In this document: positions 1-7,947 of the stretch, piece after piece
Position numbering within the stretch: the stretch's first letter is position 1
How the letters are laid out: every line of letters starts with the position of its first letter
Assembly: GCF_032056465.1 (NCBI RefSeq)
Contig: NZ_DAMBCL010000002.1
Origin: Mobilicoccus sp032056465
GTDB taxonomy: Bacteria > Actinomycetota > Actinomycetes > Actinomycetales > Dermatophilaceae
DNA: 64,000 bases
Direction: 5' to 3' (one strand)
The notes under the pieces: generated by a model
Databases searched by the model: none
Told to the model about the DNA's origin: nothing
What the model saw: only the letters and a program-made list of their open reading frames with translations
Program-made: the position numbers and the translations under genes

Positions 1-45
1 TGCGTCGCTGCTCGTCAGCGTGACTCCGCTCTCCACGGGCAGCCT

Positions 46-1113
46 GTGGACGGCGGCCCGAGCGCGGCCCACGCCGGCTCCCGCGGTGTCGACGATGACG
101 GGGTGACCCCGCTTCCTCGCGCCGCCGCCGGTCTTCCCGACTCCGCTCTCGCCCTCGCGCATCGTCAGCTCGGATTCCTCACGACGGCCCAGTTGCGGGA
201 GTCGGGCGTCACGAGGGCGCAGGTGCGGTGGGCGCTCACCCGACGGTGGACGTGCCCGCTCCCCGGTGTCGTGCTCCTCGGGGAGGGCCCGTTGGACGCG
301 GACCAGCGGGCCGTCGCGGCCGTCCTCTACGGCGGACCCAGCAGTGCGCTCACCGGTCTGAGCGCGGCCGCTCGGTACGGGGTGCGGGCGGCGGTGCGGA
401 GTCCGGAACTCGTCGACGTCGTCGTCCCCGCCCGCTGCGCGGCCCGGCAGACGGCGTGGGTCGCGGTGCATCGCACGACGGTCGAGGATCCCGACGCCCG
501 GATCGTCCGAGGGGCGCGGCTCGCCTCTCCGGCGCGGGCGGTCGTCGACGCCGCCCGGTGGGTTCGCGATGACGAGACCGCGCAGAGCATCGTCATCGAG
601 GCCTGCCAGCGCCGGCTCTCCACCCCGGCCGAGCTCGCCGATCAGCTGGCCCTGCTCGTGTGCGCGCCGGGCACCGCCCGCGCCAGACGGGCCGTGGACG
701 TCGCGGCCGCCGGGGCGTGGTCGATTCCCGAGGCGCGTCTCGCCGCTGCGGTCGCCCGCTCGGCGGTGTTGCCGCCACCCCCGCTCAACCCGATCCTGAG
801 CGCCTCGGGGCGTCGGCTCGTCAGCCCCGACATGTGGTTCGACGACGTGGCGCTCGCGGTCATGGTCCATTCGAAGGCGCATCACGCCGTGGGCGGGGAC
901 TGGGTGGCCACCGTCGAGGACGACGGCGACCTCGTCGCCTTCGGCATCGTCGTCATCGGCGTGACGCCGACGACCGTGTTCCGCGATCCCGACCGTGCGG
1001 TCCGTCGGATCGAGCGTGCCTACGCGGCCGCCTCGGCGCGTCGACGACCCGGCGGCATCGTGGCGACCCCCCGCGACCCGTCCGGCGGACACCCGCTCCC
1101 GTGGGCGGGGTGA
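46..1113 (+). CDS. AbiEi/DUF559-like orphan protein
   Basis: A 355-residue protein from a GTG start. Residues about 40-100 form the winged-helix region usual in AbiEi-type antitoxin domains (LGFLTTAQLRESGVTRAQ, then a conserved ALTGLSAAARYG stretch). The C-terminal part (about 255-340) resembles the Vsr/DUF559 nuclease-like fold (LVSPDMWFDDVALAVMVHSK). In this fold an acidic EVD motif is expected, but here it reads VMVHS, so nuclease activity is unlikely. No AbiEii toxin gene is next to it, so it looks like one of the orphan members common in actinobacteria. Its start lies very near the window edge, and a start further upstream cannot be excluded. A broken paralogue lies at 50782-51230. Function is unknown; a DNA-binding or regulatory role is inference from the fold. 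Confidence 0.7.
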   Translation: MDGGPSAAHAGSRGVDDDGVTPLPRAAAGLPDSALALAHRQLGFLTTAQLRESGVTRAQVRWALTRRWTCPLPGVVLLGEGPLDADQRAVAAVLYGGPSSALTGLSAAARYGVRAAVRSPELVDVVVPARCAARQTAWVAVHRTTVEDPDARIVRGARLASPARAVVDAARWVRDDETAQSIVIEACQRRLSTPAELADQLALLVCAPGTARARRAVDVAAAGAWSIPEARLAAAVARSAVLPPPPLNPILSASGRRLVSPDMWFDDVALAVMVHSKAHHAVGGDWVATVEDDGDLVAFGIVVIGVTPTTVFRDPDRAVRRIERAYAAASARRRPGGIVATPRDPSGGHPLPWAG

Positions 1114-1117
1114 GGGT

Positions 1118-1182
1118 CGCAGGAAAGGATGTCGCCGGGCGGTCGTGAGAGCAGCCACCCGGCGACATCGTTGGCGACATCG
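1118..1182. repeat. REP-type inverted repeat, copy A
   Basis: A perfect 12-bp inverted repeat, GATGTCGCCGGG (1128-1139) and CCCGGCGACATC (1158-1169), separated by 18 bases containing GGTCGTGA. It is followed by a second direct copy of GGCGACATCG (1161-1170 and 1173-1182). It lies between two convergent genes. The layout (CGCAGG at the left edge, an AGGATG arm, a GGTCGTGA centre) matches the copies at 18851, 45406 and 47001, though this is the most divergent member. It may also end transcription of both flanking genes. Confidence 0.6.
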
Positions 1183-1238
1183 CTGCCGCGCCCGCGCCGC
1201 CTCTGCGACCGGCGCACGGGTCGGCTCGCGACGTCAGC

Positions 1239-2381
1239 TCACGTGAGCAGGTGACGGGAGATGACGAGGCGCTGGATCTGGTTGGTGCCCTCGAAGATCT
1301 GGGTGACCTTGGCCTCGCGCATGTACCGCTCGACCGGGTAGTCCTTCGTGTAGCCGTAGCCGCCGAGGACCTGGACCGCGTCGGTGGTGACGCGCATGGC
1401 GGCGTCGGTGCAGATCATCTTCGCGACCGAGGCCTCCTTGCTCATCGCCTTGCCCGCGTCCTTGAGGCGGGCCGCGTGGAGATAGCTCGCCCGCGCGCTC
1501 GTGACGGAGGCCTCCATCTCGGCGAGCAGGAACGCGAGACCCTGGAACTCCGCGATCGGCTTGCCGAACGCCTTGCGCTCCTTGGCGTAGGCGACGGCCT
1601 GGTCGAGAGCGGCCTGGGCAAGTCCCGTCGCGCACGCCGCGATGCCGAGACGACCGGCGTCGAGGGCCGACAGCGCGATCGACATGCCCTGACCCTCTCG
1701 GCCGACGAGGTGGTCGGCCGGGACGCGCACGTCGTGGAAGATCACCTGTCCGACGGTGTCGCAGTCGAGGCCCATCTTGCGTTCGGGCTTGGCGAACTCC
1801 AGCCCCGGGGCGTCGGCGGGCACGTGGAGGCAGGAGAGTCCACGGGGACCGTCGTCGCTCGTGCGGACGAAGCACGTGTAGAAGTCGGCATGCCCGGCGT
1901 GGGAGATCCACGCCTTGACGCCGTTGACGACGTACTCGTCGCCGTCGCGGCGGGCGCGCGTCGAGATCGCCGCGACGTCGGAGCCGGCATCGGGCTCCGA
2001 GAGACAGTAGGCGCCGAGTTTGCTTCCGTCGAGCATGGACCCGAGGAACCGGGACTTCTGTTCGTCGCTGCCGAACGCGAAGATCGGGTTGCAGGTGAGC
2101 GAGTGCACCGAGACACCGACGGCGACGCTCATCCACGCCGACGCGATCTCCTCCAGCGCCTGCAGGTAGACCTCGTAGGGCTGGCCGCCGCCGCCGACCT
2201 CCTCGGGGTAGGGCAGCGTGAGCAGGCCCTGGTCGCCGAGGAAGCGGAAGACGTCGCGGGGGAACTCCGCCTTCGCCTCCATCTCGTCGACGAGGGGGCG
2301 CAGGCGTTCGTCGCACACCTCGCGCGTCATGGCGATGAGGTCTTCGGCCTCCGAGCTGGGGAGAAGTCGCGTCGCAGTCAT
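1239..2381 (-). CDS. Acyl-CoA dehydrogenase
   Basis: A 380-residue FAD-dependent acyl-CoA dehydrogenase, the usual length for the family. The signature YCLSEPDAGSD (about 124-134) is the substrate/FAD loop, and the C-terminal QVLGGYGYTKDYPVERYMRE and QIFEGTNQIQR motifs are the classic family ends. By homology it oxidises an acyl-CoA thioester to the 2-enoyl-CoA and passes electrons to ETF. The exact acyl chain cannot be told from sequence (short or branched chain is likely). It is monocistronic. There is no Shine-Dalgarno, but TAGCCT lies exactly 6 nt before the ATG, so the transcript is probably leaderless. Confidence 0.93.
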   Translation of the reverse strand: MTATRLLPSSEAEDLIAMTREVCDERLRPLVDEMEAKAEFPRDVFRFLGDQGLLTLPYPEEVGGGGQPYEVYLQALEEIASAWMSVAVGVSVHSLTCNPIFAFGSDEQKSRFLGSMLDGSKLGAYCLSEPDAGSDVAAISTRARRDGDEYVVNGVKAWISHAGHADFYTCFVRTSDDGPRGLSCLHVPADAPGLEFAKPERKMGLDCDTVGQVIFHDVRVPADHLVGREGQGMSIALSALDAGRLGIAACATGLAQAALDQAVAYAKERKAFGKPIAEFQGLAFLLAEMEASVTSARASYLHAARLKDAGKAMSKEASVAKMICTDAAMRVTTDAVQVLGGYGYTKDYPVERYMREAKVTQIFEGTNQIQRLVISRHLLT

Positions 2382-2387
2382 GAGGCC

Positions 2388-2393
2388 AGGCTA
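2388..2393 (-). promoter_or_regulatory. -10 element for a leaderless acyl-CoA dehydrogenase mRNA
   Basis: TAGCCT on the minus strand ends 6 nt before the ATG at 2381. No purine-rich ribosome binding site is present. A -10 hexamer at this spacing puts the transcription start on the A of the start codon, the common leaderless layout of actinobacteria. Confidence 0.45.
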
Positions 2394-2612
2394 GGGCGCC
2401 ACGCGGGTCGGGGCGGCCGATGTCGCGAACCGCGTCCACGGCGCGCGGGAACGGGGCATGGGCCCGGGCGGTGTGGCGCCGACGACGACGGGGACGTGGT
2501 CGGGTGCCGTGCGATCACGCCGCGAGCGATCGACGGTTCGGGAGGGGTTGCGGCGGCCCTGCGGATGTGACGGATGCGGGTCCACGTAAGGATTCGAGGG
2601 GGCATATGCGGA

Positions 2613-2618
2613 TAAGAT
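2613..2618 (+). promoter_or_regulatory. -10 element for a leaderless mod operon mRNA
   Basis: TAAGAT ends 6 nt before the ATG at 2625, in a locally AT-rich stretch (GGCATATGCGGATAAGAT), and there is no Shine-Dalgarno. This suggests that the molybdate operon message starts at the ATG of its regulator gene. No convincing -35 hexamer is visible. The rest of the 2394-2624 gap shows nothing I recognise. Confidence 0.5.
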
Positions 2619-2624
2619 CTCGTC

Positions 2625-3047
2625 ATGAGCGACGCACATGCGCCCCGGGACGCCTTCGATGTGAGAACGGCGAGCGTGCTGCTCGGTGTCAGTGACGACA
2701 CCCTGCGCCGCGCCGTCACCCGCGGGGACCTCCCGGCGACCAAGGACGGCGGGGGACGCCTGCAGATCGACGGCGTCGACCTCCTCGCCTACGCCGAGGA
2801 GCGCGACGCCGCCGCGCCGCAGGGGGGAGGACGGACCTCGGCCCGCAACCGGATGGTCGGTCTCGTCACCGACGTCCGTGTCGACGCCGTCATGGCCCAG
2901 GTGCAGATGCGCTGCGGCCCGTTCACGATCACCTCGCTGATGAGCGCCGATTCGGCACGCGACCTCGGTCTGCGCCGGGGGGTGCTCGCCGCGGCCGTCG
3001 TCAAGTCCACGACCGTCGTCGTCGAATCGTTGGGAGACCTCGCATGA
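2625..3047 (+). CDS. HTH-Mop (TOBE) molybdate-responsive protein
   Basis: A 140-residue two-domain protein. Residues about 6-58 form an excisionase/MerR-like helix-turn-helix (TASVLLGVSDDTLRRAVTRG followed by a wing). Residues about 74-138 form a Mop/TOBE domain that would bind molybdate or tungstate (NRMVGLVTDVRVDAVMAQV). It is the first gene of the operon and its TGA overlaps the modA ATG. A DNA-binding domain fused to a Mop domain directly before modABC suggests an autoregulator of molybdate uptake, functionally like ModE but with a different HTH. The ligand and operator are inference. Confidence 0.82.
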   Translation: MSDAHAPRDAFDVRTASVLLGVSDDTLRRAVTRGDLPATKDGGGRLQIDGVDLLAYAEERDAAAPQGGGRTSARNRMVGLVTDVRVDAVMAQVQMRCGPFTITSLMSADSARDLGLRRGVLAAAVVKSTTVVVESLGDLA

Positions 3048-3859
3048 CCCGCACCCCCCGCACCTTTCGCGCCGCTCTCGCCGGGGCGGCCCTGCTCGGC
3101 CTCACGGCCTGCGGCGGAGGCGCGACCGGTCCATCCGCCACGTCGCCCCACACCTCGGCGCAGACCTACGCCCCGATCACGGTCTTCGCGGCGGCCTCGT
3201 TGCACTCGGTGTTCGACGAGATCGGCGCCGACGTCGAGACGCGCACGGGGGCGAGGGTCACGTTCTCCTACGCCGGGTCGTCGGATCTCGCCGCGCAGCT
3301 GGGCGCGGGAGCGCCCGGCGACGTGTTCGCCTCGGCGAACGAGAAGCAGATGACGGTCGCCGTGGACGCCGGGTCGGTGCCGTCGGGGACGCCGCGGCCG
3401 TTCGCGACGAACACCCTCACGGTCGTCACGCCCAAGGACGACCCGGGCCACGTCGATTCGTTGGCCGACCTCGCCAGACCCGGTGTGACGACGGTCGTCT
3501 GCGCACCGCAGGTGCCGTGCGGGGCGGCGACGAAGGAGCTCTTCGCCGCGACGTCGCTCACGGTGAAGCCGGTCAGCGAGGAGGCCTCGGTCACCGACGT
3601 CCTCGGCAAGGTCGCCTCGGGGCAGGCCGACGCCGGGCTCGTCTACGTCACCGACGCGACCGGCGCGGGCGAGGCGGTCTCCGTCGTGACGACTCCCGAG
3701 GCGCAGCGCATCGTCAACACCTACCCGATCGCTGTCACGACCCACGGCCGGGAGGACCCCGCCCGCGCCGCGACGGCCGAGGCGTTCGTCGAGGCCGTGC
3801 GCGCGGAGTCGGGGCAGCAGGTGCTGCGCGCCGCGGGGTTCGGGGCGCCGAACACGTGA
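3044..3859 (+). CDS. modA: Molybdate ABC transporter, binding lipoprotein
   Basis: A 271-residue periplasmic-type binding protein. The N-terminus carries a lipoprotein signal (FRAALAGAALLGLTACGGG, lipobox LTAC), so it should be tethered to the outer face of the membrane. The mature part begins with the ModA signature ITVFAAASLHSVFDEIG and keeps YAGSSDLAAQLGAGAPGDVFASA, which form the oxyanion pocket. The start overlaps the stop of the upstream regulator (ATGA) and its own stop overlaps modB (GTGA), so expression should be coupled. Molybdate is the likely substrate, supported by the Mop regulator and the molybdoenzyme further along. Tungstate cannot be excluded. Confidence 0.93.
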   Translation: MTRTPRTFRAALAGAALLGLTACGGGATGPSATSPHTSAQTYAPITVFAAASLHSVFDEIGADVETRTGARVTFSYAGSSDLAAQLGAGAPGDVFASANEKQMTVAVDAGSVPSGTPRPFATNTLTVVTPKDDPGHVDSLADLARPGVTTVVCAPQVPCGAATKELFAATSLTVKPVSEEASVTDVLGKVASGQADAGLVYVTDATGAGEAVSVVTTPEAQRIVNTYPIAVTTHGREDPARAATAEAFVEAVRAESGQQVLRAAGFGAPNT

Positions 3860-4659
3860 CCGGAATCCCCCGGTGGGTGTGGCCGGCGGCGGCCGTCTCG
3901 CTGCTCGTCGTCGTCGTCCCGCTCCTCGGGCTCGTCGGCCGGGTCGACTGGGCCGCGTTCCCGGCGCTGGTGACGAGCGAATCGTCCCTGGCCGCCCTGG
4001 GACTGAGCCTGCGCACGGCCGCCGTGAGCACGGCTTCGTGCCTCGTGCTCGGCACGCCGTTGGCCATCGTCCTCGCCCGCGCACCGACGGCCGGGTGGGT
4101 CCGCTGGGTGCGCGGCCTCGTCCTGCTGCCACTCGTGCTTCCTCCCGTGGTCGGGGGTCTGGCGCTGCTCGCGACGTTCGGCCGGGCGGGTCTCGTGGGG
4201 CGGAGCCTGCACGCCGTCGGCATCGACATCGCGTTCACGACCGTCGCCGTGATCCTCGCGCAGACGTTCGTCGCGATGCCGTTCCTCGTCGTCGGGCTGG
4301 AGGGGGCTCTGCGCACCGGCGGATCCCGTTACGAACGTGTCTCGGCGACGCTCGGCGCCTCCCCGACACGCACCCTCACGCACGTGACGCTTCCGCTCGT
4401 GTGGCCCGGCCTGCGGTCCGGCGCCACGCTCGCGTTCGCCCGGTGCCTCGGTGAGTTCGGGGCCACCCTCACCTTCGCGGGATCGCTCCAGGGCGTCACG
4501 CGCACACTGCCGCTCGAGATCTACCTCCAGCGGGAGGTCGACCCGGACGCGGCGATCGCGCTGTCGCTCGTGCTCGTCCTCGTCGCCGTCGTCATCGTCG
4601 GGATCACCTACGACAGCGGGGGTCTCGGAGACCGGCGAGGGAGGGCGGCAGCCGCGTGA
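3856..4659 (+). CDS. modB: Molybdate ABC transporter, permease
   Basis: A 267-residue inner-membrane permease with about five to six membrane spans. The cytoplasmic EAA loop that contacts the ATPase is visible (RYERVSATLGASPTRTLTHV followed by TLPLVWPGL). The FGATLTFAGS stretch near the C-terminus is typical of ModB/CysT permeases. The GTG start overlaps the modA stop by 4 bases and fits the operon pattern. An open frame extends upstream into modA but has no transporter-like sequence there. It forms the channel of the ModABC importer. Confidence 0.92.
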   Translation: MTGIPRWVWPAAAVSLLVVVVPLLGLVGRVDWAAFPALVTSESSLAALGLSLRTAAVSTASCLVLGTPLAIVLARAPTAGWVRWVRGLVLLPLVLPPVVGGLALLATFGRAGLVGRSLHAVGIDIAFTTVAVILAQTFVAMPFLVVGLEGALRTGGSRYERVSATLGASPTRTLTHVTLPLVWPGLRSGATLAFARCLGEFGATLTFAGSLQGVTRTLPLEIYLQREVDPDAAIALSLVLVLVAVVIVGITYDSGGLGDRRGRAAAA

Positions 4660-5732
4660 CCGGCGCACTGACCTGGGAGGGGGAGTACGCCCCCCGCGAT
4701 CATTCGACCCGGCTGCACGTCGAACCGGGGCGCATCCTCGCCCTCGTCGGCCCGAACGGCGCGGGCAAGAGCACGACCCTCGACCTCCTCACCGGTCTGC
4801 TGCGGCCGACCCGGGGGCGGCTGGACCTCGGCGGTGACGTCCTCTGCGACACCGCTCGGGGCATCGACGTGCCCACCCACCGGCGGCGTGTCGCCCTCCT
4901 CGGGCAGGACCCGTTGCTCTTCCCCCACCTCGACGTCCTCGCCAACATCGCGTTCGGACCCCGCAGCCAGGGGGTCCCCGGCCGTGAGGCGCGGACGCAC
5001 GCACGAGGGTGGGCCGAGCGGGTCGATGTCGCGGAGTTGCTGCGTCGGCGGCCGGCGCAGCTCTCCGGAGGGCAGGCGGCGAGGGTGGCCCTCGCCCGCG
5101 CCCTCGCCGGTGCACCGCGTGCCGTCCTGCTCGACGAGCCCTTCGCCGCGCTCGACGTCGATGTCGCACCCGCGATGCGGCGCATCGTCGCCGACGCGCT
5201 CGCGGCCTCCGACGTCCCGGCCGTCCTCGTCACCCACGATCTCCTCGACGTCGTCGCCCTCGCCGACGAGGTCGCCGTCGTCGAGAACGGCCGGATCGTG
5301 GAATCCGGCGCGACGGTCGAGGTCCTCCGCGCTCCGGTGAGCGCCTTCGCAGCGGCCCTCGCCGGCGTCGACCACGCGCGGGGCACCGTCCGGGAGGACG
5401 GCATCCTCCGGACCCCGGCGGGACTCCTCGTGCGAGGGATGAGCGAGGAACCCCTCACGGTCGGGGCCGCGGCGGTCGCCGTGTGGTCGCCCGCGGCGGT
5501 CGCGCTGTACGCGAGCGTCCCGTCCGGGAGTCCGCGCAACGTGTGGCCGGGCGTCGTCCGCGACCTCGCCGATCGCGGCGGTGTCGTCAGGGTGCGGGTC
5601 GCCCTCGACCGGGAGACGACCATCGCCGCCGACCTCAGTCCCGCCGCCGTCGCCGACCTCGTCCTCGCCCCGGGGTCGGCCGTCCAGGCCGTCGTCAAAG
5701 CGCAGGAGATCCGCCTTCACGCCGCTCGGTGA
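4656..5732 (+). CDS. modC: Molybdate ABC transporter, ATPase
   Basis: A 358-residue ABC ATPase with Walker A GPNGAGKST (about 32-40), signature LSGGQAARVALARALAG, Walker B AVLLDEPFAALD and H-loop VTHDL. A C-terminal extension of about 120 residues has a TOBE/Mop-type regulatory domain, ending VVKAQEIRLHAAR. The GTG start overlaps the modB stop. It energises molybdate import, and the C-terminal domain probably senses cellular molybdate. It is the last recognisable gene of the operon. Confidence 0.93.
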   Translation: MTGALTWEGEYAPRDHSTRLHVEPGRILALVGPNGAGKSTTLDLLTGLLRPTRGRLDLGGDVLCDTARGIDVPTHRRRVALLGQDPLLFPHLDVLANIAFGPRSQGVPGREARTHARGWAERVDVAELLRRRPAQLSGGQAARVALARALAGAPRAVLLDEPFAALDVDVAPAMRRIVADALAASDVPAVLVTHDLLDVVALADEVAVVENGRIVESGATVEVLRAPVSAFAAALAGVDHARGTVREDGILRTPAGLLVRGMSEEPLTVGAAAVAVWSPAAVALYASVPSGSPRNVWPGVVRDLADRGGVVRVRVALDRETTIAADLSPAAVADLVLAPGSAVQAVVKAQEIRLHAAR

Positions 5733-6026
5733 CCACCCCGCGCCTCGACTGGGCCGACGGCCCGCGTCCACGCCGCGAATGCGGACGCCGCGCTCACGGG
5801 GTCGGGGACACGTCGACAGGATCGTGGCCACCTGCGGGAGAGACGGGGCCGTTCTCATGGTCATCGACACGCTCGAACGCCGCGACGACCTGATCCACCT
5901 CGGGTGCGCGGTTCCGAGGACGACGATCACGAGGTTCGGTGGGGTGCCCGGAACGCCGGACTACCACCAGACGGCCCTCTCCGACCCCTGATCGGACCGG
6001 TGAGCCACGGATCCGATCGAGGCTCC
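5733..6026. other. Gap between modC and selB
   Basis: About 290 bases between the ends of two convergent genes. A 54-codon frame begins with GTG overlapping the modC stop (5729-5893). It has no recognisable domain, and its composition is not clearly coding. No strong hairpin terminator was found by eye. Confidence 0.4.
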
Positions 6027-7832
6027 TCAGCGCACCACCTCGCGGTGACCGGCGTCGAGGCGCCTGGTCCAGCCCTTCTCGTCGAGGTGTTCGAGGAGGG
6101 GGATCGCGACGCGGCGCGTGGTCCCGAGGGCCGCGCGGGCCTCGCTCGTCGTGAACGGTTGGGGGAGCCCAGCAAGGATGCGCATGGCCTTGGCGGGGGC
6201 GATGGGCTGAAGGAGGATCCCGTCCCGCAGGCGCAGGAGGCGCCCGGCGCGGACAGCCGCACCGATCTCCCGCGGACCCAGCCGGGCAGCGTCGAGATCG
6301 GGTTGCTCGGGCGCGGCGAAGGGGCGCTCTTCGAGTCGCGCCTCGATCGCTGCGAGGCCCGCCTCCGCCGCCCCCAGGCTGGCGGTGAGCCCCGGTTCGT
6401 GGACCCGGCCGCCCTCGTGGAGGAGACCCGCGGAGCGGGCGAGGGGGGCGACGAGGTCGAGTCGGGGGATGCCGGCGGCGGTGCGGGCCGCCTCGGCCGC
6501 CATCCATGGCTCGAGGGGGTGCGTGCGAGCGTGGTCGGCGGTGACGTCGCGGAGGGCCTGCTGCCACCGTGCCCACACCCGGCTGTCGACGAGAAGGTCG
6601 GAGTGCCGGACGATCCCGTGGGGCGGATGGTCGAGCTCGTCGTCGCCGACCCCGAGGCGCCGGGCCTCGGCGGCACCGAGATGTCCGCGGGCCACGACCT
6701 CCGTCGCGAGGTCCACCCCTGCCGTGCGCGCGGCCAACTCCTCGGCCCGTCGGGCCCCCGCTCCTCGACGTCGCAGCTCGGGAGGGTCGACGTCGAGGAC
6801 CAGGGCCCCCGCGACCCGGCCGGTGCCGGGATCGCGCAGGATCGCCCGGTCGCCGCTCGCGAGTGGAAGGGGCTCCTCGACGGTGAGCCGCGCGCCGTCG
6901 CTCCCGAGCGGTCGCACCCGCGCCTCGAGCGCGGCGGTGCCGATGTGGAGCATGAGGCGCTCGGGGAGCTCGGCGACGGTGCGGCTACCGGAGGGGAGGG
7001 TCAACCGGGCGTCGAGGACCGACGTCGTGGGCCACGCTCCCGGGGTGAGCAGGGCCTGGCCACGATGGAGCTCCTCGGTGCCGACCCCGCGCAGGTTGAC
7101 GGCGACCCGCGCTGTTCCCGAGACGGATTCGCGGGGCTGCTCCAACGATTGGAGGCTGCGCACGCCGACCCTCCGTCCGGAGAGCTCCAGGGTGTCGCCG
7201 ACGTGGATCGTGCCCGCGGGCAGCGTCCCGGTGACGACGGTCCCCGCCCCGGTGATCGTGAAGGACCGGTCGATCCACAGACGCACCCGGGCCTCGGGAT
7301 CGGGGCGGGGGAGCCCGGCCACGAGGTCGTCCAGCGCGCCGCGCAGTGCGTCCATCCCGGCCCCCGTGCGCGCGGACACCGCCACCGACCTCATGGGGGT
7401 GATCCCGGCGTCGGCGAGTTCGGCGGTGGCGCGCCGCGTCGCCGGGCCGGGGTCGGCGAGGTCGGCACGGGTGATCGCGAGGAGGACGTGCTCGACCCCC
7501 AGTGCGGCGGCGGCGGCGAGATGCTCGGCACTCTGCGGTTTCCACGACTCGTCGGCGGCGACGACGAACATCACCGCGGGCACCGGTCCCAGCCCCGCGA
7601 GCATGTTGCCGATGAACCGACGGTGGCCGGGCACGTCGACGAACGCGACCGTGCACCCGCTCGGCAGGGTCGTCCAGGCGTAGCCGAGGTCGATGGTGAG
7701 GGCCCGGCGCTTCTCCTCCTCCCAGCGGTCAGGCTCCATCCCGGTGAGCGCGCGGACGAGGGTCGACTTGCCGTGATCGACATGACCGGCCGTCGCGACC
7801 ACCGACATCGACGTCAACGGTGCGGTCGTCAT
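6027..7832 (-). CDS. selB: Selenocysteine-specific elongation factor SelB
   Basis: A 601-residue GTPase that delivers Sec-tRNA to in-frame UGA codons. The N-terminus has the G1 motif ATAGHVDHGKST, the G3 motif DVPGHRRF and the G4-like TRAD. Beta-barrel domains follow, and a C-terminal winged-helix region (about 380-601) should bind the SECIS hairpin. Family length is about 600-640. I chose ATG 7832, preceded by GGAGG at a good distance; a start at 7808 (MSVVATAGHVDHGKST) would look more like E. coli SelB. It lies downstream of selA on the same strand with a 115-base gap. Its visible client is the Sec-containing formate dehydrogenase at 22884-26246. Confidence 0.95.
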   Translation of the reverse strand: MTTAPLTSMSVVATAGHVDHGKSTLVRALTGMEPDRWEEEKRRALTIDLGYAWTTLPSGCTVAFVDVPGHRRFIGNMLAGLGPVPAVMFVVAADESWKPQSAEHLAAAAALGVEHVLLAITRADLADPGPATRRATAELADAGITPMRSVAVSARTGAGMDALRGALDDLVAGLPRPDPEARVRLWIDRSFTITGAGTVVTGTLPAGTIHVGDTLELSGRRVGVRSLQSLEQPRESVSGTARVAVNLRGVGTEELHRGQALLTPGAWPTTSVLDARLTLPSGSRTVAELPERLMLHIGTAALEARVRPLGSDGARLTVEEPLPLASGDRAILRDPGTGRVAGALVLDVDPPELRRRGAGARRAEELAARTAGVDLATEVVARGHLGAAEARRLGVGDDELDHPPHGIVRHSDLLVDSRVWARWQQALRDVTADHARTHPLEPWMAAEAARTAAGIPRLDLVAPLARSAGLLHEGGRVHEPGLTASLGAAEAGLAAIEARLEERPFAAPEQPDLDAARLGPREIGAAVRAGRLLRLRDGILLQPIAPAKAMRILAGLPQPFTTSEARAALGTTRRVAIPLLEHLDEKGWTRRLDAGHREVVR

Positions 7833-7947
7833 CGGGGGCCTCCGGGGGGATCGTCGCGGTATGCCCTGCTCACGGTCTCGGCGGGCGGAGGGTTGATGAG
7901 CACCGTAGGCCTCGAACGGAGGTGCCGGGGCCCGAAGGCGTCGGTCA

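Noticed and set aside
5729..5893. A 54-codon frame overlapping the modC stop.
   Set aside because: The GTGA overlap is suggestive, but the sequence is low-complexity with no homology that I recognise.
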